5,896 nt of DNA, from NCBI GenBank assembly GCA_023481335.1, contig JAMCWI010000109.1, positions 1 through 5,896 of the forward strand. Reading direction: 5' to 3'. The notes below the pieces were generated by a model, which searched no databases, was not told where the DNA came from, and saw only the letters and a program-made list of their open reading frames with translations. Both the position numbers and the translations under genes were made by a program. Shown here one piece after another: positions 1-4,592 of this stretch. This DNA is from Bacillota bacterium (lineage in GTDB: Bacteria; Bacillota; Desulfotomaculia; Desulfotomaculales; Desulfotomaculaceae). The first letter of the stretch is position 1, and every line of letters starts with the position of its first letter.

Positions 1-1264
1 AACACGGCTAATACTTCGGGTCTATCAACACTCGAATATTTGTTTCAATTCCTCATAGGTAATCTATAAACTAACCTATCGTTTGATAGAGTTGCTTCGG
101 CCTATCATGTTTCAATTCCTCATAGGTAATCTATAAACAACAGGGGTGCGCTGCATCCTGGGCCGCCTCACCTATGTTTCAATTCCTCATAGGTAATCTA
201 TAAACATTGGCCAAAGAACTGGACGCAGAGCCGGAAAAACGTTTCAATTCCTCATAGGTAATCTATAAACTTATATATTGCTCTTGGTGATAACCCCGTC
301 TTAACACAGTTTCAATTCCTCATAGGTAATCTATAAACACACCACCGAACAGGTTTCCTCCGGCCAGGGGGTAAAAGTTTCAATTCCTCATAGGTAATCT
401 ATAAACTAAGCGATAGGGCGGGGTGGAAGTGAGTAGTTTGGGTTTCAATTCCTCATAGGTAATCTATAAACTTTCCCATGTTTCTTTTGATATAATAGGG
501 ATTACAGTTTCAATTCCTCATAGGTAATCTATAAACCACTCATCCCATGCCTTATAATGCGGGCCTGGAGGTGTTTCAATTCCTCATAGGTAATCTATAA
601 ACCAAGGCCCTGGCTAAAGGCTATACCGGCACCCAAGCCTAGTTTCAATTCCTCATAGGTAATCTATAAACGGAGTGTTTATGTGGCTGTAGGTGGCAAT
701 ATGGAGGTTTCAATTCCTCATAGGTAATCTATAAACGGGGCCGGTGGCCACAATTATGGCCGGTTTTCCTTGTTTCAATTCCTCATAGGTAATCTATAAA
801 CTCATTGCTTCCATATCTTCCGGATCTTCTGATTCATGTTTCAATTCCTCATAGGTAATCTATAAACGTGGCCACAGAAACCCGAATTATGGAGGTGAAA
901 CCAGTTTCAATTCCTCATAGGTAATCTATAAACCCTTGTGGCGCAGATGATTATAGACACCTGTGCAGAGTTTCAATTCCTCATAGGTAATCTATAAACG
1001 AAGGGCGAATCAAGGACGGCGTTTACCTTGCTACCAGGTTTCAATTCCTCATAGGTAATCTATAAACGAATTGTTGAGGAATATATTTCTTTGGTTTTTT
1101 ATTGTTTCAATTCCTCATAGGTAATCTATAAACCTATTCGGAGTACATAGTTAAACTGGACCATGTATGTTTCAATTCCTCATAGGTAATCTATAAACAG
1201 CATTTTCTTGAGTATAGCGACAGGGTGTTTATGTGTTTCAATTCCTCATAGGTAATCTATAAAC
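1..1264 (-). CRISPR. Type I-B CRISPR array, 19 complete identical repeats, left end outside the window
   Basis: A 30-bp repeat occurs 19 times, starting at 42, 109, 176, 241, 309, 377, 442, 507, 573, 642, 707, 772, 838, 904, 970, 1038, 1104, 1169 and 1235, with no mismatch that I could find. The 18 spacers between them are 35-39 nt. Bases 1-3 (AAC) match the repeat's last bases and leave a 38-nt first spacer (4-41), so the array very probably continues to the left. In crRNA sense (minus strand) the repeat begins GTTTATAG and ends ATTGAAAC, the typical 8-nt 5' handle left by Cas6 in type I-B systems. Transcription therefore runs right to left and the newest spacers should be near 1199-1234. 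None of the spacers can be assigned a target from sequence alone. Confidence 0.98.
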
Positions 1265-1267
1265 CCA

Positions 1268-1296
1268 TTAAAACCCCATATTTTATGGGGTTTTAA
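1268..1296. terminator. Perfect 13-bp hairpin at the leader-repeat junction, terminator-like
   Basis: TTAAAACCCCATA (1268-1280) and TATGGGGTTTTAA (1284-1296) are exact reverse complements around a 3-nt loop. The GGGG followed by TTTT on each strand looks like a short bidirectional intrinsic terminator. On the minus strand it could end the cas4-cas1-cas2 transcript. It also lies between the leader and the first repeat, only 3 bp from the repeat, where a strong terminator would block array transcription. It may instead be a leader element for integration or antitermination. Confidence 0.55.
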
Positions 1297-1381
1297 TTAA
1301 CCCCTCTCATCTGGAAACAGCTTGAGTTTTTTCTCCGTACACCAAAAAACACTGATACAAGAGATATTTACATTTTAAAGG

Positions 1382-1429
1382 TTGCCGTCGATGAGCAGAG
1401 TTTTTTACGCTATTATTGATCGACGACAA
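1382..1429. repeat. Imperfect inverted repeat in the leader
   Basis: TTGCCGTCGAT (1382-1392) pairs with ATCGACGACAA (1419-1429): 10 Watson-Crick pairs and one position that can form a G-U pair in minus-strand RNA, around a 26-nt loop. No T tract follows on either side, so it is not a typical terminator. A protein-binding site or leader RNA structure is possible. The role is unknown. Confidence 0.45.
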
Positions 1430-1448
1430 GTTTAAGTACAGTTTTCCT

Positions 1449-1712
1449 TTAAAAAATATTATCGAAGCCTCCTTTTTTCAGTCCCATTATTTCCCTGCTG
1501 TAATATCTGGTCGTCCTTAGGTTATATAATATCACGGAATCCTCTTCGTCATCTATTATCCTGTTCAGTTCCATCTTCAATTTTTTCAGGTTGGCGTCGG
1601 ATATTTCACCTTCAAAAACGGAATTCTGCACCCAAACAAGGTACTGACGGCACTTTTTCAAAACTTTTGCCACCCGTTTTTGATTAATGTCATAAACCAG
1701 AATAACAAACAG
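1449..1712 (-). CDS. cas2: Cas2, CRISPR adaptation protein, with an apparent CTG start
   Basis: Cas2 forms the central dimer of the Cas1-Cas2 integrase that inserts new spacers at the leader end. Read from CTG at 1712 the product is 87 aa, the usual Cas2 length, and opens with the family's first beta strand, FVILVYDIN, with the conserved Asp at residue 8. It continues with KRVAKVLKKCRQYL, VQNSVFEGEI and a C-terminal half resembling other Cas2 proteins. A GTG at 1673 would give only 74 aa and lose the core strand and Asp8, so it is a poor start. GGGTGGTGA lies 6 nt before the CTG, and an in-frame TGA (1721-1719) prevents extension further upstream. The gene starts 36 nt after the restored cas1 frame ends and is probably cotranscribed with cas4 and cas1. 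Either translation truly starts at CTG, or a former ATG has mutated, or the base is a sequence error. Confidence 0.93.
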   Translation of the reverse strand: MFVILVYDINQKRVAKVLKKCRQYLVWVQNSVFEGEISDANLKKLKMELNRIIDDEEDSVILYNLRTTRYYSREIMGLKKGGFDNIF

Positions 1713-1718
1713 GACTAT

Positions 1719-1727
1719 TCACCACCC
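1719..1727 (-). promoter_or_regulatory. Ribosome binding site supporting the cas2 CTG start
   Basis: On the minus strand GGGTGGTGA differs from the GGAGGTGA consensus at one central base and stands 6 nt ahead of the CTG. No comparable site precedes the downstream GTG at 1673. Its TGA is in frame with cas2, so translation must begin downstream of it. Confidence 0.6.
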
Positions 1728-1748
1728 GGTTCCCGATAGCAATTATTA

Positions 1749-2748
1749 TTACCAGTTAGCCACAAAGGGCTGGTATTCTTTCTCGCCCATCAGGTGTTTT
1801 TCAAGTTTATACAGCTCCAGCCTAATCAGCCTGCGATATGAAACAGGCCGGCCTATGGCCCTGTGGTTTATAGTGGTTTTCAATTTTCCGTCCAGTTCTT
1901 CAACAAAGCATTTCTTTGCTTTTTCCTTCAGCCTTCAGCATGATCCCTTCGGTTTCCTTTACAAAGTCGTTTTTTGTAATCATTTTTTTAGCAATTATTG
2001 AAAAGATGAGCCTGTCAATTATTATAGGCTTGAAAATCTCAGCCACATCAAGGTTTAGAGTAAAGCGCCTGAAGTTTGTGGAATGCAGATATCCAATCCT
2101 TGGATCAAGGTGTGTCTTATAGATCTCGCTTAGGCAAATGCTATACATTAATGAATTCCCGAAGCTTATTAGAGTATTCATGTAGTTCTTTGGCGGACGT
2201 CTGCTGCGTTCTCTGAATTCAAAGTCCTGACTGCCGGTTATTCTGTCAAACGCCTTGTAATAATGGTCTCTTATATTGCCCTCTATCGCCATAATAGACG
2301 GTTGGTCACCGCAGTCATCCAGAGTTGACGCCAGGTTTTCCACCGACCCGATAATGTCTTCCAGGTCCTTGCTGCGGCTGTTATAGTATTTTAGAACCTG
2401 GCGGATGTTTTTTGCGGCCCCGCGCACAAACTCCCTGGCTATGGTTATACGCTTCCCCTCATCCAGGTAATGCTCCGCCTGTTTTAGTGTGACATAGCCC
2501 GAGTTAAGATGTTCGCGGGGATAAAATGACCCCATGTAGTAGCCGTAATAATTGAAATAATGAAGAATAATCTCTTTCTGAGATAGAAACTCTAACAGCT
2601 TCTTGTTTAGGTCTACCTCTCCATAAATCATTATCTCTCCGGTATCCTCAACCGGCATATATCGTTTCCCTTCCTCAGTTTCAAAACATAGGGTATTGTC
2701 TTTCCGTCCCAGTCTGCCATCGGAAAAAATATAGAGAGTTTTTTTCAC
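1749..2748 (-). CDS. cas1: Cas1 spacer integrase, reading frame interrupted near its 3' end
   Basis: Cas1 is the metal-dependent endonuclease-integrase of CRISPR adaptation. I place the start at GTG 2748 (MKKTLYIFSDGRLGRK), preceded by GAGGTGG with a 5-nt gap. An ATG at 2811 adds 21 unrelated residues and overlaps cas4. The protein has the usual beta-rich N-terminal half followed by the helical catalytic half. Expected metal ligands are present: Glu156 in AIEGN, His222 in GYLHS, and Asp234/Glu237 in LDVAEIF. The continuous frame stops at 1900 after KSKEMLC (282 aa). In the next frame, beginning at 1907, translation continues as FVEELDGKLKTTINHR and ends QPFVANW at 1749, which is the normal Cas1 C terminus including the YRRLIRLELYKL helix. 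Skipping one base at 1908 restores a 332-aa protein. The gene is either mutated, mis-sequenced, or read by +1 frameshifting. Confidence 0.95.
1899..1911 (-). other. Frameshift site in cas1
   Basis: On the minus strand ATG CTT TGT TGA ends the upstream frame. Removing the C opposite 1908 gives ATG TTT GTT GAA, which continues the Cas1 alignment without a gap. CTT can slip +1 to TTT, as in the prfB recoding site. Unlike prfB, the stop is one codon further on and there is no close, well-spaced Shine-Dalgarno stimulator. Confidence 0.85.
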
Positions 2749-2753
2749 TGTAA

Positions 2754-2760
2754 CCACCTC
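2754..2760 (-). promoter_or_regulatory. Ribosome binding site deciding the cas1 GTG start
   Basis: GAGGTGG on the minus strand, 5 nt ahead of GTG 2748. It selects this start over the upstream in-frame ATG at 2811, which would overlap the cas4 stop. Confidence 0.7.
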
Positions 2761-2798
2761 ACTTTTACCAGCGCCAGCAACCTGCCCCAATTGAATGC

Positions 2799-3308
2799 TC
2801 AAGCCCAGCAAAACTCAGCATAGGCGCACTTTCTGCAAAAATTTATTTTCTTTGGCTCAGGCGGGCCGGGCAGATAAAGTATGCGTAATATTTCCCTGCG
2901 TGCTTTGTCAAGTTCAGCCTCCGTCTTTTCATCCAGCACCACCAATTCCCTGCCTTTTTCCTGCGGGAAGCGGAGTTCCCCCCTGGCCTCAATGCCTCTT
3001 CGCTTCAGCTCGGCCAGGTAGAATGCCAACTGCATGCGGGCGCTTTCACTGTACCGGGAACTCTTTTTAACCTCTCCCACCACCAGGCTCCCGTCCTCCG
3101 ACACGTGGAAAACGTCCATCTTGCTGTTCCCCACCTGCAATTCCTTGCGCTCCCGTGGATAAGAGTAATCCTGGATAAACCGCCCCAGGCTGACGTTTGC
3201 ATCATCCTGATCCGGGGTGATCTGGTGGCCGATAAGCCAGACTTCCCGGGGGCAGATGTAGTAATACCAGATAAGGGTGCCGCTGACATGCAGTTCATTT
3301 TTCTTCAT
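2799..3308 (-). CDS. cas4: Cas4, RecB-like iron-sulfur exonuclease of CRISPR adaptation
   Basis: Cas4 trims and selects PAM-containing prespacers and works with Cas1-Cas2. The 169-aa product (start ATG 3308, after GAGGGTGA with a 4-nt gap) has the full Cas4 layout. Cys19 lies in ICPREVW, and the C-terminal cluster Cys158, Cys161 and Cys167 lies in FCRKCAYAEFC; together these normally hold a 4Fe-4S cluster. The RecB nuclease core has Asp65 (KMDVFHV), Glu79 and Lys81 (GEVKKSS) and Gln93 (QLAFYL). Where many homologues have His in the GRxxH segment, this one reads GRFIQD. An ATG at 3350 would add 14 residues without a ribosome binding site and is less likely. It is the first gene of the leftward unit, and cas1 begins 50 nt after its stop. 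Confidence 0.95.
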   Translation of the reverse strand: MKKNELHVSGTLIWYYYICPREVWLIGHQITPDQDDANVSLGRFIQDYSYPRERKELQVGNSKMDVFHVSEDGSLVVGEVKKSSRYSESARMQLAFYLAELKRRGIEARGELRFPQEKGRELVVLDEKTEAELDKARREILRILYLPGPPEPKKINFCRKCAYAEFCWA

Positions 3309-3372
3309 GACTTCACCCTCGTTTCTAACTGATTGGCAATTTTCAAACATTATTATCTATATTTTTTGGAAT

Positions 3373-3401
3373 AACTTACCATAGAAACAAATATAAGTCA
3401 A
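3373..3401 (-). promoter_or_regulatory. Candidate promoter for cas4-cas1-cas2
   Basis: On the minus strand TTGACT (3401-3396) is followed after 17 nt by TAAGTT (3378-3373). The -35 fits the sigma-A consensus at five of six positions, the -10 at only three. It lies about 65 bp ahead of the cas4 ATG. It is the best pair I found there, but weak at the -10. Confidence 0.35.
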
Positions 3402-3491
3402 ACTGAGGAATCTGGTTTAAAGTCATACTTAAAACTAACAAAAAATATATATCTATTAGGTGTATCCTGTGATTAGAAAACCCGGTGGGAA

Positions 3492-3497
3492 TATAAA
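3492..3497 (+). promoter_or_regulatory. Possible -10 box ahead of the degenerate repeat
   Basis: TATAAA is a five-of-six -10 box placed so that transcription would start near 3504, shortly before the degenerate CRISPR repeat. No recognisable -35 sits 16-18 nt upstream (GTGATT region), so support is thin. Confidence 0.25.
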
Positions 3498-3512
3498 CGG
3501 TGTTTCCTGAGA

Positions 3513-3534
3513 TTTTAAGGTAGCTTACCTAAAA
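3513..3534. repeat. Imperfect palindrome overlapping the degenerate repeat
   Basis: TTTTAAGGTA, then GCT, then TACCTAAAA: nine pairs with one bulged A around a 3-nt loop. It could be an operator or RNA hairpin and overlaps the first part of the repeat-like sequence. Confidence 0.5.
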
Positions 3535-3580
3535 GGATTGATATTCTTCCATTTATTACACCCCGTCGGATATGGAGGAG
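3521..3580 (+). ncRNA. Candidate CreA/CreR-like degenerate crRNA (pseudo-repeat plus pseudo-spacer)
   Basis: TAGCTTACCTAAAAGGA (3521-3537) matches the internal part of the crRNA-sense repeat at 14 of 17 positions without gaps, including TTACCTA. With one base deleted, TTGA of the ATTGAAAC handle follows. Just upstream, TTTTA (3513-3517) resembles the repeat's opening GTTTA, with 3 nt inserted after it. Two of the three substitutions fall in the loop of the small CCT/AGG stem, which is kept. The 35 nt that follow would be the guide-like part. I see no good second repeat copy. Known CreA and CreR RNAs occupy this kind of place beside cas6 or the effector operon and direct Cascade to a promoter through partial pairing. 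The repeat similarity is visible in the sequence; transcription and function are inferred. Confidence 0.45.
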
Positions 3581-3590
3581 TGTGAAAACA

Positions 3591-3737
3591 ATGATATTGA
3601 TTTATAAGAGAACCAAATACTCATTTTTTTTCGTTAAAATTAACAGTCATACGTCATTAAGCATTTTTCAAAGAATAATCCGCATTTTTCAAAGAATAAT
3701 CCGTGCATTACTGAACTTTTACTTCTCAATAAAATAG
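3591..3737 (+). CDS. Possible 48-aa basic hydrophobic peptide of unknown function
   Basis: ATG 3591 to TAG 3735-3737 reads 48 codons. GGAGGAG (3574-3580) stands 10 nt upstream, a long but usable distance. The peptide is rich in Ile, Phe, Lys and Arg and contains the heptad IFQRIIR twice in a row, because a 21-bp tandem duplication keeps the frame. It uses the ATA and AGA codons repeatedly. No domain is recognisable. It may be a chance ORF in AT-rich DNA. Its position after a degenerate CRISPR repeat raises the possibility of a CreT-like toxin gene, which is inference. Confidence 0.3.
   Translation: MILIYKRTKYSFFFVKINSHTSLSIFQRIIRIFQRIIRALLNFYFSIK
3661..3702. repeat. 21-bp perfect tandem duplication
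   Basis: Bases 3661-3681 and 3682-3702 are identical, each beginning GCATTTTTC and ending AATAATCC. Twenty-one bp is two helical turns and also seven codons, so it fits either a pair of protein-binding sites on one DNA face or an in-frame peptide duplication in the small ORF. Confidence 0.97.
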
Positions 3738-3776
3738 ATAATATTTACGGAGTGTCTAATTTTTTTATAATTTTTA

Positions 3777-3807
3777 TTGCACAAAATTATGCCATTTGGT
3801 GTAGAAT
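3777..3807 (+). promoter_or_regulatory. Candidate promoter for cas6-cas8b
   Basis: TTGCAC (3777-3782) and TAGAAT (3802-3807) resemble sigma-A -35 and -10 boxes, with a long 19-nt gap. The predicted start near 3814 would give a short leader of about 28 nt before the cas6 ATG. Both flanks of the -10 show partial similarity to the pseudo-spacer at 3545-3562. Confidence 0.35.
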
Positions 3808-3841
3808 ATGGTTATAGCATCTGCCAATCTTTGGAGGATAT

Positions 3842-4573
3842 ATGCATATATCTATTCATTTCGGCACCGGGGACAAGCCCCTTGATCTGCCAATTCATTA
3901 TAATGCCCTGGTCCAGGGAGCTATTTACGCCAACATAAATCCCGTTTTAGCAACGCTGCTCCACGATCACGGCTTTCCTTTTAACGGACGCACCTTTAAA
4001 CTCTTTTCATACTCCAAAATAATAGGAAAATACACACTTATCAGGGAAAGATGCCGGATAGTGTTTCCTGAAGGGGCTTCACTGGTGGTGTCTACACCGG
4101 TGGAAGAGATATGCCGGGCCATGGCCGGCCTCATCCTCCGGGACGGCTTCAGGATCGGCAGCCAGGAGTTGGAAGTAAAGTCGATTGATACCGAAGAACA
4201 TATAGTCAGATCCGACACCATTGAACTGGAACTTTTGTCTCCGGTTGTTGTGTACAGCACCTTTGCAAAGCCGGGCGGCGGAAAATATACCTGTTATTTT
4301 CAACCCGGGGAGAAAGAATTTGCCCGCCTGATTTACGAAAACCTACGCAAAAAATATTCAGCCTGCCATAACAAAACCGCCTCGGAAGGCGAATTCATGG
4401 TAAGACTTTTAAACAGGCCCAGGCAAAACCTCGTTATTTACAAAAACACCATTATTAAAGGCTATACGTGCAAGTTGATTTTATCCGGCCCCGGGGAACT
4501 CCTCCAAATAGCGCTGGACGCGGGCTTGGGGTCGAAAAACAGCCAGGGGTTCGGGTGTTGCAGACCATCTTAA
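3842..4573 (+). CDS. cas6: Cas6, CRISPR repeat-specific endoribonuclease
   Basis: Cas6 cuts precursor crRNA within each repeat, leaving the ATTGAAAC 5' handle, and in type I-B stays with Cascade. The 243-aa product has the family's two RRM-like halves. Near the N terminus are HYNALVQGAIY (residues 19-29) and LLHDHGFPF, with His41 and His43 as catalytic candidates, then FKLFSYSKI. The C-terminal glycine-rich loop GLGSKNSQGFG (228-238) is the Cas6 signature that contacts RNA. GGAGG ends 4 nt before ATG 3842, and the start fits the family's short N terminus. It is the first gene of the rightward effector unit; cas8b starts 19 nt after its stop. The protein would also be needed to process the candidate degenerate crRNA upstream. 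Confidence 0.96.
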   Translation: MHISIHFGTGDKPLDLPIHYNALVQGAIYANINPVLATLLHDHGFPFNGRTFKLFSYSKIIGKYTLIRERCRIVFPEGASLVVSTPVEEICRAMAGLILRDGFRIGSQELEVKSIDTEEHIVRSDTIELELLSPVVVYSTFAKPGGGKYTCYFQPGEKEFARLIYENLRKKYSACHNKTASEGEFMVRLLNRPRQNLVIYKNTIIKGYTCKLILSGPGELLQIALDAGLGSKNSQGFGCCRPS

Positions 4574-4576
4574 TGT

Positions 4577-4586
4577 AAAGGAGGTG
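4577..4586 (+). promoter_or_regulatory. Strong ribosome binding site of cas8b
   Basis: AAAGGAGGTG is a near-perfect complement of the 16S rRNA 3' end, 6 nt before ATG 4593. It lies just past the cas6 stop, consistent with translation from a shared mRNA. Confidence 0.85.
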
Positions 4587-4592
4587 GAAAAC

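Larger units (their letters stand above)
1265..1448 (-). promoter_or_regulatory. CRISPR leader between cas2 and the first-transcribed repeat
   Basis: This gene-free stretch lies directly 5' of the array in its inferred direction of transcription and downstream of cas2, which is the normal place for a leader. It is AT-rich, contains two copies of GAGTTTTTT (1324-1332 and 1398-1406), an 11-bp inverted repeat (1382-1429) and a perfect hairpin beside the repeat (1268-1296). I found no convincing -35/-10 pair, so the promoter of the array is not placed. The leader call rests on repeat orientation and on its position next to cas2. Confidence 0.75.
3309..3841. other. Divergent AT-rich intergenic region between cas4 and cas6
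   Basis: This 533-bp stretch must hold the promoters of both cas units. It is clearly more AT-rich than the flanking genes and has no long ORF. Contents I can support are a candidate cas4 promoter, a possible -10 box at 3492, an imperfect palindrome overlapping a degenerate CRISPR repeat at 3513-3541, a possible 48-codon ORF (3591-3734 plus stop), a 21-bp tandem duplication and a candidate cas6 promoter. About 3402-3490 contains AT runs and nothing else I can name. Confidence 0.85.

Noticed and set aside
14..107. Shared CTTCGG and CTATCA in the first two spacers (14-27 and 95-107)
   Set aside because: Short blocks with different spacing and no further similarity; likely coincidence.
1899..1920. 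Programmed +1 frameshift as the firm explanation for the cas1 break
   Set aside because: The slip codon resembles prfB, but the stop is not in the adjacent position and there is no close Shine-Dalgarno stimulator; kept only as an option.
2749..2811. Longer Cas1 start at ATG 2811
   Set aside because: The extra 21 residues have no similarity to Cas1 N termini, overlap the end of cas4, and the GTG at 2748 has a good ribosome binding site and begins the conserved KKTLYIFSDGRL.
2795..3332. Open frames antisense to cas4 and cas1
   Set aside because: They lie wholly opposite well-supported Cas proteins, have no ribosome binding sites and encode no recognisable domains.
3309..3350. Longer Cas4 start at ATG 3350
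   Set aside because: No ribosome binding site precedes it, and GAGGGTGA is placed just before ATG 3308, which gives the normal Cas4 N terminus.
3445..3470. Minus-strand stretch with GAT, ACCTA and AG resembling the repeat
   Set aside because: It needs a 2-bp insertion and matches few positions in a row; much weaker than the copy at 3521.
3538..3567. TTGATA (3538-3543) as a -35 box for the small ORF
   Set aside because: No -10-like sequence lies 16-19 nt downstream, where the DNA reads CCCCGTCGG.
3600..3614. Possible second pseudo-repeat (TTTATA, GA, ACC) after the pseudo-spacer
   Set aside because: Only the first half of the repeat is partly matched, with an inserted base, and it would give a 54-nt guide; AT-rich chance is sufficient.
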